Below are positions 39,706 to 48,764 of a DNA stretch of 55,207 nucleotides, piece by piece. Source of the stretch: Bacteroidota bacterium. GTDB taxonomy: Bacteria > Bacteroidota > Bacteroidia > Palsa-948. The position numbers and the translations under genes are program-made. Location of the stretch: contig JACQAL010000072.1 of the NCBI GenBank assembly GCA_016195025.1, positions 1 to 55,207 of the forward strand, given 5' to 3'. The notes under the pieces are model-generated. The model ran no database searches, was not told where the DNA came from, and was given only the letters and a program-made list of their open reading frames with translations. How positions within the stretch are numbered: the stretch's first letter is position 1; the number at the start of each line of letters is the position of its first letter.

Positions 39706-41706
39706 ATGAAAAAACTTTTATCAGCCAACGGACTGATCCCGCATTTCGCGGGACTCCTTCGCTTCTTTTTCCTTTTTGTATTTTTCGTATCAATCCGCTT
39801 TTCGGTGATTTCACAAAACATCGGCATCAACACCACGGGTGTAGCGGCTGATCCTTCTGCATTGGTTGAAATCGGCAAAGGAACATTAGCAACGCCAGAT
39901 GTTTTAGGACTGCTCATTCCTCGTGTAAACTTAACCATCACCACTTCCAATGCCCCCATCGGTGCAGGCATTGTAACAAGTTTAATGGTTTACAACAATG
40001 CAACGGTGAACGATGTTACGCCCGGCTATTATTACTGGGACGGAACAAAGTGGGTGCGATTTAATACCGGAGCAGGAGGAGGCAATGCCTGGCTGCTTCT
40101 TGGTAATGCCGGCACACTGGACGGAACAAATTTTCTTGGCACCACCGATGATGTGCCTTTAAGTTTCAGAGTGTGGAATACCAACGCAGGTAGAATTGAA
40201 TCTGATGCCGGAGTCGGAGGAAATTTTTCAAATACATTTTTGGGGTTTCGGGCAGGAATAACTAACAACACGGGCGGCTACAATACTGTTATGGGAGATG
40301 GGGCAATGCAAGCAATGGGAACCACTGCTGCCAGAAATACTGCTATAGGAGCAGGCGCTGGTTTTTGGATTGGCTCTATTGCCACCGGCACCGACAACAC
40401 CGTTATTGGAAATGGAATAATGACCTTGTGCAATCCGGTTAGTTTCAACACTGCGGTGGGAAGCGGAGCCATGTATGCCGTAAGCGGAAACAGTAATACT
40501 GCGTTAGGATATCAGGCAGTGAACGGCAGCGCATCCTGCGTAAATGGAAGTTATAATATTGGAATAGGATATCAGGCAATGTTTGGCAACACATGGCCTG
40601 CTGTAAGCGCCAATGATAATATCGGCATTGGTTATCGTTCATTATATAATCTTACCAGCGGAGCATCTGATATCGGCATCGGCAGTTCTTCACTTTTATC
40701 TAATACCACAGGAAGTTACAATACTTCCCTTGGCGTGTGGTCGCTTTATAATAACACTGCGGAAAGTTATAATACCGCGTTGGGATATCTTGCATTATAT
40801 TCTCAAACAGGAAGCAATATGACCAATACGAATAATGTTGCAATAGGAAATTATTCCATGTATAGTAATAATCCGGGTGTCAGTACCGGTTATGGCAATG
40901 TTGCCGTAGGCGACTATGCGATGTATTACAACACCACCGGATACAATAATACCGCCATCGGAGGGGGAACTACCGGTTCGGGAGGAGCGCTTTATTACAA
41001 CCAGACCGGATTCTACAATACCGCTGTGGGCTATCAGGCGCTATATGGTTCATCCACTATCTCCTCTAATGCGAATACAGCAGTAGGAGACCAGGCGCTT
41101 TTCTATGCCAACACCGGAGGATATAATACTGCCTGCGGAGAGTTCGCGCTGCAAGGTACCGGCAGCATCACCGGACAGTATAATGCCGCCATAGGGGCAT
41201 GGGCAGGTAAAGCCGTCAACGCTGGCAATTCAAATGTATTTCTTGGCTATGGAGCCGGTTATACTACAACAAGCCCTTCTAATAAATTATTTATTCAATC
41301 GTACAATTCAGGCGGCAGCGGCACCACTCCTCTTATCTACGGTGATTTTAATACAGGGCAGGTTAGCATTTTAAGCAGTACCTTATCAAATACATTGTTT
41401 GTAAACGGAACTACAAAATTAGGGAGCAGCGGAACTACAATTACCAATGTTATAAATGCAACTGTTGTATTAGATTTACCAAGTATTGCAACCGCGGCAT
41501 CTTTGGCTCAAACATTTACTGTTACAAATGCGCAAACCAACTCGGCAGTTTTTGTATCACCCGCAACTGCTTTAACAGACGGACTAATTATATGTTACTG
41601 CAGAGTATCGGCAGCAGGCACTGTGGAAGTTAAATTTAAAAATACTTCTGCGGGAGCGATTGATATGGCATCAATGAATTGGTATTTTACGGTAGTACAA
41701 CAGTAG
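39706..41706 (+). CDS. Secreted protein with YadA-head-like repeats
   Basis: This 666-residue protein has a signal peptide (its DNA nearly identical to that of the next gene), a conserved start QNIGINTTGVAADPSALVEIG, and about 15 short repeats of the form YNTAIGYQAL (NTAIGAGAG, NTVIGNGIM, NTAVGSGAM, NTALGYQAV, NIGIGYRSL, NVAVGDYAM and others), the beta-roll motif of trimeric YadA-type heads. There is no YadA membrane anchor and no T9SS sorting domain; the C-terminus is a small beta domain (SLAQTFTVTNAQTNSAVFVS). Such proteins are common in Bacteroidetes and may act as tail-fibre-like or surface structures; function is not established. Confidence 0.88.
   Translation: MKKLLSANGLIPHFAGLLRFFFLFVFFVSIRFSVISQNIGINTTGVAADPSALVEIGKGTLATPDVLGLLIPRVNLTITTSNAPIGAGIVTSLMVYNNATVNDVTPGYYYWDGTKWVRFNTGAGGGNAWLLLGNAGTLDGTNFLGTTDDVPLSFRVWNTNAGRIESDAGVGGNFSNTFLGFRAGITNNTGGYNTVMGDGAMQAMGTTAARNTAIGAGAGFWIGSIATGTDNTVIGNGIMTLCNPVSFNTAVGSGAMYAVSGNSNTALGYQAVNGSASCVNGSYNIGIGYQAMFGNTWPAVSANDNIGIGYRSLYNLTSGASDIGIGSSSLLSNTTGSYNTSLGVWSLYNNTAESYNTALGYLALYSQTGSNMTNTNNVAIGNYSMYSNNPGVSTGYGNVAVGDYAMYYNTTGYNNTAIGGGTTGSGGALYYNQTGFYNTAVGYQALYGSSTISSNANTAVGDQALFYANTGGYNTACGEFALQGTGSITGQYNAAIGAWAGKAVNAGNSNVFLGYGAGYTTTSPSNKLFIQSYNSGGSGTTPLIYGDFNTGQVSILSSTLSNTLFVNGTTKLGSSGTTITNVINATVVLDLPSIATAASLAQTFTVTNAQTNSAVFVSPATALTDGLIICYCRVSAAGTVEVKFKNTSAGAIDMASMNWYFTVVQQ
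39707..39820. repeat. Duplicated signal-peptide cassette, copy 1
   Basis: About 114 bp of this gene start differ from 41786-41899 at only two positions. The segment includes a near-palindrome CCCGCATTTCGCGGG and repeat-like TTTTTCGTATC sequence. Confidence 0.9.
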
Positions 41707-41784
41707 TGAGGAATTTATTTTCTGCAACTCAAAACAAAGCAAGGAACAGCAAATAAAAAAATAATTCTTAACAAATAAATCACA

Positions 41785-42954
41785 ATGAAGAAACTTTTAT
41801 CAGCCAACGGACTGATCCCGCATTTCTCGGGACTCCTTCGCTTCTTTTTCCTTTTTGTATTTTTCGTATCAATCCGCTTTTCGGTGATTTCACAAAACAT
41901 CAGCATTAACACCACAGGCAATCCGGCAAACTCTTCTGCCTTGCTTGAAGTAGGAGAAAATGCCAACCTAACCGCAGGAGGAGACACCAAGGGCTTTCTC
42001 TGCCCCCATGTTTCGCTTGCAAGCATCACCGATGTAGCCACCGTTGCTTCGCCCGCTAACGGACTCATTGTGTATAACACCAATGCCGCCATGACAAACG
42101 GCAACGGGGTGGGCTTATATTACTACTGCTCCAGCGGCTGTTCTACTACCGGCTGGAAGTTTATGGCTGCTGCCAATAACGGACCTGGCGCCAGCGGGCA
42201 GGTGCTTACTTCACAAGGCGCAGGGAATGCTCCCCAATGGGCTGCCGGTGGAGGCGGAAATTGTTTTACCAACTGGCAACTGTATTACAGGGCTGATGGT
42301 TATACTACAGCAACAGCAACCAGCGGAACGCTGGGAACAGGAACTCCCGGCTCATTTACTGTACCAGCTGGCGTTACAACCGTTAAGGTAGTGGTATGGG
42401 GAGGCGGAGGCGGAGGATGTAGCTGCACTGGTGCCACCCTTGGTGGTGCAGGCGGAGGCGGAGGTGGTTATGCTGAAGGTATATTTACGGTAACCCCGAC
42501 TAATGTTTATACTTCTACTGTTGGTACAGGCGGATCGGCTGGTGGTGGTGGTGGAACAACAACACTTACGGGTGCAGCATTTACTATTTCAGCCACCGGT
42601 GGTTCAGCAACACTCAACGCAATAGGTGGCGCTGGCGGAATAGGAAGCGGGGGATATTTGAATACCACCCTGGGTAACGGAGGCAGCGGTGGCGGTAGCA
42701 CTGCTTCGCCTTATATGCCCGGGCTCAATGGCGGGGGCGAAGGTGGCTCAGGAGGTGCACCTCTTAGCACGTTATGCAACGGTGGCGGTGGTGGTGGAGG
42801 ATATGGCGGAGGAAACGGGGCGTATTATAATAATTCAGGAACTAATGCTGCTGCAAATGCAGGCGCTGGCGGTGGTGGCTCTGTTGGTGCTTGTGGTGGT
42901 TGTTCTTCTTCTGGCGGGAATGGCGCAGGAGGTAGAATACTCATATTTTGGTAG
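41785..42954 (+). CDS. Secreted protein with glycine-rich C-terminal domain
   Basis: This 389-residue protein shares its signal peptide and the start QNISINTTGNPANSSALLEVG with the previous gene. A central segment (GLIVYNTNAAMTNGNGVGLYYYC) is typical of Bacteroidetes tail-fibre-like proteins. The last 170 residues are more than one-third glycine (VVVWGGGGGGCSC, GGAGGGGGGYAEG) and end GGRILIFW, the pattern of a glycine-rich domain found at the end of phage and surface proteins. No T9SS sorting domain. Functions beyond surface location are unknown. Confidence 0.85.
   Translation: MKKLLSANGLIPHFSGLLRFFFLFVFFVSIRFSVISQNISINTTGNPANSSALLEVGENANLTAGGDTKGFLCPHVSLASITDVATVASPANGLIVYNTNAAMTNGNGVGLYYYCSSGCSTTGWKFMAAANNGPGASGQVLTSQGAGNAPQWAAGGGGNCFTNWQLYYRADGYTTATATSGTLGTGTPGSFTVPAGVTTVKVVVWGGGGGGCSCTGATLGGAGGGGGGYAEGIFTVTPTNVYTSTVGTGGSAGGGGGTTTLTGAAFTISATGGSATLNAIGGAGGIGSGGYLNTTLGNGGSGGGSTASPYMPGLNGGGEGGSGGAPLSTLCNGGGGGGGYGGGNGAYYNNSGTNAAANAGAGGGGSVGACGGCSSSGGNGAGGRILIFW
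41786..41899. repeat. Duplicated signal-peptide cassette, copy 2
   Basis: Near-identical to 39707-39820. Downstream of the first 45 codons the two genes diverge completely, so only the export cassette was copied or converted. Confidence 0.9.
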
Positions 42955-43019
42955 ACCGGAATAGGAGTTAGTGGAACAAATCAGGTGACAACAGTTTTGT
43001 TTTAGTTGAATGGTAAACA

Positions 43020-45899
43020 ATGAAAAAATTATTTTTACTCTTATCCGTTATTTTTCTTTCACGCATTGTAAATTCCCAAAACTGGTACTGGGCGCGTGCA
43101 AGTTCGGGCAGCAGCGTTCAACTGGCAACGGGCGTTGCGGTGGACGGTTCGGGAAATGTTTATGTTACCGGTTTTTTTGATGGCGGCTCCATCACTTTCG
43201 GAACAACCACCGTTACTTCTGCGGGCAACCGAGATATTTTCCTTGTAAAATATTCTCCCTGCGGAAATGTGCTCTGGGCGAAAAGTTTCGGAGGCGCGAG
43301 TTACGATGCAAGCTGGTCGGTTGCCACCGATGCCAGCGGAAATGTTTTTGTAACCGGATACATTGAAGGCACGGCAAACTTCGGTTCAGTCACGCTCACA
43401 CCGGGCGGAACCAACCCGAATGTTTTCCTGGTGAAATGCAATCCGGCAGGCGTTGTGCAGTGGGCGAAAAATTCTTCGGGCAGCGCGCCAATTCCTCCCG
43501 GAACACTTGTGGATAATCAGGGGCATTGCGTTTCCACCGATGCCGCGGGCAATTCCTACATCACCGGCTGGTTCGCCACTACGAATATCACTTTTGCTCC
43601 CACTACACTTGTAAATGCTTCGTCAAGCGGAGTTCCCTATGAAGTTTTCGTGGTGAAGTACGATGCTGCGGGAAATATGGTGTGGGCGAAAAGCGCGCAG
43701 GGAACACAAAATGATTTTGGAAATTCCATCGCGGCAGATAATTTTGGAAATGTATATGTAACCGGCTCGCACATGACCACTATCAACTTCGGAAACACTT
43801 CTCTCGTCAATTCTACTTTCAACAGCGATATGTTTCTCGTGAAATACGATGCGTCAACCGGCTCAGACCTCTGGTCAACAAAAGGAATTCCGAACAACGC
43901 AAGCGGTCCCACTGAAATCGGACAGACAGTTGCAACGGACGCTCCGGGAAATATTTATGTGGGCGGACAATATAGTTCTCCTTATATTATTTTCGGAACC
44001 GATACGCTCTTCAATTCGCAGACCTCTTTCCCCATGACCTATGATTATTTCATAGCGAAATATAATTCAGCGGGCGCAGCGCAGTGGGCGAAGTCAGGCG
44101 GAAGCGCATCGGGAAATTAAAATGGCGCGAGCATTGCCGTTGACACATTGAAGGGAGTTTACCTCACCGGAACTTTCACTTCTCCTTCCATCACCATTGG
44201 AACGAACACGCTTTTCAAAACAGGCGCATCCGACCCCATGTTCATTGCCGAATACGATGTTTCAGGAAATGTTCTCTGCGCCACTTCGCTCGACAACGGT
44301 GTGCCCGATTACGATAACATCATGGACATTGCCACGGATTCTTTCGGGCAAATGTTTCTTGCCGGTGACTACGCGAAGAATCCTTTAATCATCGGTTCAA
44401 ATTCCCTTCCTCTAACCGGAACTTACAATTCGTTCTCTGCCAAATTCACTTGCGGTCCTCCGCTTCCTTATGCGCAATTATCGGCAAGCGTAACTGCAAC
44501 CTCTGCCGCCTGTTCTTCTCCGAATGGAAGCGCCACTGCAACCGCAACGGGAGGAAGTTCGCCTTATACTTTTCAGTGGAGTAATTCGCAAACCGCGCAA
44601 ACTGCTACCGGGCTTGCTGCAGGAAATTACACCGTAACAATTACCGATGCCAACGGATGCAGTGTTTCATCCACTGCCACCATTACCGCAGCCGCATCTC
44701 CGACAGTTGCTGTATCATCATCTCCTGCAAGTTGTTCTTCTCCTACAGGAAGCGCAACTGCAACGGTGAGCGGAGGAAATTCTCCTTATACCTATAATTG
44801 GTCATCGGGCGCAACCACTTCTGCCGCCACCAATCTTTCCGCAGGAAATTATTCTGTTACCGTAACGGATAATTCAGGATGCACGGCAACTGCAACTGTT
44901 TCCGTGAGCGCGATTGGCGCGCCAACAGTTACCGCTACTTTTTCAAATCCCTTGTGCAACGCGGGAACAAACGGGACTGCAACAGCAACGGTGAACGGAG
45001 GAAGTTCTCCTTATACTTTTTCATGGAGCAGCGGGCAGACAACTTCCGTTGCCACCAATCTTTCCGCAGGAAATTATTCTGTTACTGTAACAGATAATTC
45101 AGGATGTTCGTCAACACAAACCGTAATGCTCACGCAGCCCAATGCTATTTCTGTTTCCCCTTCTTCAACTGCAAACACAAGTTGTGTTTCACCGAATGGA
45201 AGCGCGACTGCAAATGCAAGCGGAGGAACAAGCCCGTTTACTTATTCATGGAGCAATGGCGGAACAACTTCTCAAATCTCAAATCTCACTTCTCAAATCT
45301 ATTCCGTAACAATCACAGACAATAACGGCTGCACGGCAACGCAAACGGTTTCAGTTGCGGGACCAACACTTCCCACAATTTCCATTTCAGGAAATGCAAA
45401 CATTACATCAGGGCAAAGCATAACAATTTCTACTAGTGCGAGTGGAGGAAATCCTTCCTATACTTATGCGTGGAGTCCTTCAACTGGATTGTCCTGCATT
45501 TCTTGTGCGAACGCTGTTGCAACTCTAACTGAAACTACAACCTATTGCATTTTGATTACAGATGCGAACGGTTGTTCCGATAGTTCCTGTATAACCATCA
45601 ATGTTGAAATTCCCTGCAAAGGGATTTATGTGCCCAACGCTTTTTCTCCCAATACAGATAATGAAAATGATTTCTTCCGCGTTTACTTCGGAAATATTTT
45701 ATGCGTGAAAGAATTCAAAATGGTTGTGTATGACCGATGGGGAGAAAAAGTGTTTACTACCGCTGATGCCGCATTTATGTGGGATGGAATGTACAATGGG
45801 ACGCTGATGCAATCCGGTGTCTTTACCTATTATATGTATGCCCGCTTTGATAACGGAGATGAAGTGAACAAAAAAGGAAATGTGACTCTGCTAAAATAA
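43020..45899 (+). pseudogene. SBBP/SprB-repeat T9SS type B surface protein split by an in-frame TAA
   Basis: One reading frame runs from ATG 43020 to TAA 45897-45899 (959 codons) with a single internal stop, TAA at 44118-44120. Before it are a signal peptide and SBBP repeats (GVAVDGSGNVYVTGFFDGG, SVATDASGNVFVTGYIEG, SIAADNFGNVYVTGS). After it the same repeat continues (NGASIAVDTLKGVYLTGTF), followed by four to five SprB/PKD-like repeats (PYTFQWSNSQTAQTATGLAAG) and a T9SS type B domain (IYVPNAFSPNTDNENDFFRV ... MVVYDRWGEKVF). The stop falls where a Tyr codon is expected (GN-stop-NG), so one base change, TAT or TAC to TAA, explains it. No initiation signal lies after it. It could be a fresh null mutation, a phase-type switch or a sequencing error. 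Confidence 0.85.
45270..45300. repeat. Short repeat TCTCAAA inside the split SprB-type gene
   Basis: Units of TCTCAAATCTCAAAT encode SQISNLTSQI in place of the usual ISNLxAGxY segment of the SprB-like repeat. Confidence 0.65.
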
Positions 45900-45915
45900 A
45901 ACCGGTTATTCCGAC

Positions 45916-45929
45916 CTCCGACAAGTCGG
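45916..45929. repeat. Short palindromic repeat CTCCGACAAGTCGG
   Basis: This exact 14-mer recurs at 52550-52563. It lies between convergent genes and can form a 5-bp hairpin. Confidence 0.75.
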
Positions 45930-45985
45930 GGCAGGTTTATCGGGGCGAGTTTGGTGCGCTAAGTATAAACCCCTATGGCTTTTTC

Positions 45986-47110
45986 TTATTTCACATTTTT
46001 GGTTAAAATGGGCTCAAACGAATCCACCTTGCGGCAAATGAAATTATACGCCACTGTTTTATTGATATTATCTTTTGCTACTTCGGCTTCAAACATATTG
46101 GCTATTTCGGGAGCATCGTCAGGCATTTGAAAAACAACCATAACTTCAAGAAAAGAATAATTAAAATCGGTTCCGGTTATTTCATTTGTATTATTTGCAT
46201 TTCTTTCATACTGTGTTCCTTTTTTCTTCTCCCAGTTGGCGGAATGAAAAATAACTTTTAAGAGTTTATAATCTTTACACTCCATGTCCGTTTTCCATGC
46301 AGCCGTTAAATTTTTTCGCAGTGTTTCTTTGTCGGCACCGGCATAAATTTCTTTCGGGCATTTAGTGCTGGCGGCTTTTTCTTCAAACTCTTTTTTTTCT
46401 TTTTCCTCCCGTTCCTTTTTATCGGCTTGCTGCTCCGCTTCGTATTTCTGGTTCACTTCCGCGTTCATGGTTTCGATTTTTTTCTTTGAATCCTCTGCCT
46501 GCGTTTGCAGATTCATTGCGGTGGCATCGTTCGTTCCTTTGAGCATGCGAATGGCGGCAATGTAAAAATCAATGTTGGAATATTCTCCGCCAAACCGGCT
46601 TGCAGTGATGTTATGCTTGCTCTTTGCCGATTCTTCTGTTTCAGATATTATTTTTTCTATTTCTTTTTTTGCCAACACATCGGTGCCGGAATAATTTTGT
46701 GCCATATACTTTTTAAAGTCATTCATTTTGGCTTGCGTTTCGTTATACATATTGTACATCTCTCCCGGCATGTTATTGTAATCAAGCGAAGCGTTCCAGT
46801 AATCGCGGTATTTTTTTGCGAGCGCTGCGGTGTCTTCACATGCTTTTTGAAAATCGTTTGCGGGTTTCGTTAAATCGTTCAGATAATTTCCGTGATTGTA
46901 ATATTCACGATTAATTTCTTTTAACCGCGCATTGTCTTTTTCATAATCAGGATAGGATTTAATGTCCAGCACTTTGTTCAGTTCATCTTTAGAATACTTT
47001 TTATGTTTTTTTCCTCCGCCCGAACCCATCTGCCAACTCCAGTTTGCTTGCTGCGCAAAGCAGGTGAATGAAAATGAAATGAGGAACAGGAAGAGAAAAT
47101 ATTTTTTCAT
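45986..47110 (-). CDS. Secreted protein of unknown function
   Basis: I do not recognise this 374-residue protein. It has a signal peptide (FLFLFLISFSFTCFAQ), a basic segment GGGKKHKKYSKDEL, a mostly helical middle, a strongly charged coiled coil (residues 215-250: EAEQQADKKEREEKEKKEFE) and a C-terminal domain with TKCPKEIYAGADKETLRKNLTAAWKTDMECKDYKLLKVIF. No sorting domain, so it probably stays in the periplasm. It has its own consensus promoter, which is nearly identical to that of the gene at 47782-48666. Confidence 0.75.
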   Translation of the reverse strand: MKKYFLFLFLISFSFTCFAQQANWSWQMGSGGGKKHKKYSKDELNKVLDIKSYPDYEKDNARLKEINREYYNHGNYLNDLTKPANDFQKACEDTAALAKKYRDYWNASLDYNNMPGEMYNMYNETQAKMNDFKKYMAQNYSGTDVLAKKEIEKIISETEESAKSKHNITASRFGGEYSNIDFYIAAIRMLKGTNDATAMNLQTQAEDSKKKIETMNAEVNQKYEAEQQADKKEREEKEKKEFEEKAASTKCPKEIYAGADKETLRKNLTAAWKTDMECKDYKLLKVIFHSANWEKKKGTQYERNANNTNEITGTDFNYSFLEVMVVFQMPDDAPEIANMFEAEVAKDNINKTVAYNFICRKVDSFEPILTKNVK

Positions 47111-47142
47111 TGTGTTTTGGTTTTAAAGTTGAGTGCGTTTCC

Positions 47143-47175
47143 GCAAAGATAAACAGTTTAAGAATTCCTGCAAGA
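47143..47175 (-). promoter_or_regulatory. Duplicated promoter, copy 1
   Basis: The minus strand reads TTG, 19 nt, TATCTTTGC: a good -33/-7 pair, about 33 bp before the start at 47110. Thirty-one of 33 bases match 48714-48746. Confidence 0.7.
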
Positions 47176-47212
47176 CGAGGGAACAAATTAAAATTATTGC
47201 TTCCTTTGCATC

Positions 47213-47638
47213 ATGAAAAATAAATTGCTAAAGAAAATGTTAACTCCAGAACAATTCAAAGAAATGAAAATGTATTTTCGCATGGTTGAGGAGACATATA
47301 AAAAAGCAAAAAAAATAAAAGGCATCACTCCCAAAGAATATGAAAAACTCCTGCGCGAAAATAATATTCCTGAAAGGTACATTAAAGGAGAAATGGAAAT
47401 GACACATCCACCGGCAACCTTCCGTGCCGCGCGAATTAAAAAAGGACTTTCGGTTAATCAACTCACGAAAAAATCAAAGGTGAATATAAGCCGTCTCGAA
47501 AATTCCCTGTCAATAAAGCATTACGGAATAAAATCCATTGTCAGAGTTTCCCATGCGCTGGATTTGACCTTGGATATTGCTTTTGTCCCGCACTCTGAAA
47601 AACAAGAAAGCCCTCCTCTGAGAAAAATTAAGGATTAA
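47213..47638 (+). CDS. XRE-type helix-turn-helix regulator (antitoxin-like)
   Basis: This 141-residue protein has a C-terminal Cro/C1-type HTH (FRAARIKKGLSVNQLTKKSKVNISRLENSL, residues 70-100, followed by ALDLTLDIAFVP), similar to antitoxins of HigA/HipB type and other small repressors. The N-terminal half is lysine-rich and helical (EQFKEMKMYFRMVEETYKKAKK). No toxin gene lies next to it on either side, so it is a lone regulator or a relic of a toxin-antitoxin pair. It is divergent from the secreted gene at 45986-47110 and shares its 100-bp control region. Confidence 0.78.
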   Translation: MKNKLLKKMLTPEQFKEMKMYFRMVEETYKKAKKIKGITPKEYEKLLRENNIPERYIKGEMEMTHPPATFRAARIKKGLSVNQLTKKSKVNISRLENSLSIKHYGIKSIVRVSHALDLTLDIAFVPHSEKQESPPLRKIKD

Positions 47639-47675
47639 GGAATTAGGATTTGGGATTTAAAATCCTTAATCGTAA

Positions 47676-47693
47676 TCCCGATAGCCATCGGGA
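47676..47693. repeat. Palindrome TCCCGAT-AGCC-ATCGGGA
   Basis: Perfect 7-bp arms and a 4-nt loop, lying in a 143-bp gap between convergent genes amid further GGATTTGGGATTT-like repeat sequence. Same family as 3908-3934 and the copy inside bioB. It may act as a terminator for either gene. Confidence 0.85.
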
Positions 47694-47781
47694 CTTATTC
47701 CCAAATCTTTTGTATGTGGGAGGGGGATATTGTGGACTTACTCAAGCACGAAGGAAGATCTTTGCTTTACGCAGGTAATTG

Positions 47782-48666
47782 TTAATGTTTTTTTAAAACA
47801 GTTTCGCTAATGTCTTTCCCATCAATCAAAACTTGAAAATCGTCTGACCAAAGTTTTCCTGTTCCTGATAGAATTGTACCAATATAAATTGTAACTGCTT
47901 CTTTTGGCAGAAGAAGCTTAACGGAATATAGTGTCCAATCCTTTGTACCGATTATATTTTTATACATCATGTTATCAAACCCCAATGATTTATTTAGTTC
48001 TTTTCCATCAATTCTCAACATGAGTCCTATTCCTCTTTCAACATTTTCCATTTTAACATATGCCTTTACTTCAATTTCTTTTCCCTCATAATCTGCAGGA
48101 ATAGCATACGCTACACAACCAAAGGATTTTTGTGTTATGTCTTCAGTAGGTTCCATCAGCATAGAATACTTCCCACCATGTTTTACAGTAGAGTCTACTC
48201 TGAAAACATAGTCATGCGTTCCCCATTGAAACCATGGGATAGGGAGGTCACCCTTATTAATATTTTTTTCAAATCCAAAATTGAATCCTTTGTTGTCTTT
48301 TAAAAGAGCAAGTAGAGAATCCCAGCGTTTGTCGGAATGCAGCGGATTAAAATCTCCTTCCTTTACCATTCGATCAGAATTTGTGAATAAATTCTTTTTT
48401 ACCAAGCGTTCAAGACAATAAAAAGCACTGTCAGCATTATTTGCTAAAGCCCATGAACGAGCTGCGTTGTACCTATCTTCAGGTGTTGCTTTCCATCCAT
48501 ATGATTTAAATGCTGAAGAATAAGCAAGAGCAGAATTTTTATAGTCCTTCGCTTTGTATAAAGAGTCCGCTTTTTTTATAAAGGAAAAATACTCCGAAGG
48601 AAGTGGCTGTCCAAAAAGCAAGTTTGTTACGATTGCAAATGATAAAATCAATACATATGTTTTCAT
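47782..48666 (-). CDS. Secreted protein: TPR-like segment plus carbohydrate-binding-like beta domain
   Basis: This 294-residue protein has a signal peptide (LILSFAIVTNLLFGQ), a short helical TPR-like part (SFIKKADSLYKAKDYKNSALAYSSA; RYNAARSWALANN; HSDKRWDSLLALLKD) and a beta-rich domain (FGFEKNINKGDLPIPWFQWG ... VKHGGKYSMLMEPTEDITQKSFGCVAYAIPADYEG ... IGTILSGTGKLWSDDFQVLIDGK). The second part resembles the N-terminal domain that precedes peptidase S41 or erythromycin-esterase domains in Bacteroidetes; here no enzyme follows. The role is unknown; it may be a truncated or regulatory form. Confidence 0.75.
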   Translation of the reverse strand: MKTYVLILSFAIVTNLLFGQPLPSEYFSFIKKADSLYKAKDYKNSALAYSSAFKSYGWKATPEDRYNAARSWALANNADSAFYCLERLVKKNLFTNSDRMVKEGDFNPLHSDKRWDSLLALLKDNKGFNFGFEKNINKGDLPIPWFQWGTHDYVFRVDSTVKHGGKYSMLMEPTEDITQKSFGCVAYAIPADYEGKEIEVKAYVKMENVERGIGLMLRIDGKELNKSLGFDNMMYKNIIGTKDWTLYSVKLLLPKEAVTIYIGTILSGTGKLWSDDFQVLIDGKDISETVLKKH

Positions 48667-48713
48667 TTCTATTAAATTTATTTTTTGCGCTTGTGGCTAA
48701 TTGGGGATTGTCA

Positions 48714-48746
48714 GCAAAGATAAACCGTTTAAGAATACCTGCAAGA
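48714..48746 (-). promoter_or_regulatory. Duplicated promoter, copy 2
   Basis: TATCTTTG on the minus strand with TTG 19 nt upstream, about 48 bp before the start at 48666. Near-identical to 47143-47175. Confidence 0.7.
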
Positions 48747-48764
48747 GCGCCAGTGGGAGGATTA

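Noticed and set aside
44118-44120. TAA reassigned as a sense codon
   Set aside because: Many intact genes in the window end in TAA at the expected length, so the code is standard.
47213-47638. Complete toxin-antitoxin pair
   Set aside because: No small toxin-like gene lies on either side; neighbours are secreted proteins on the opposite strand.
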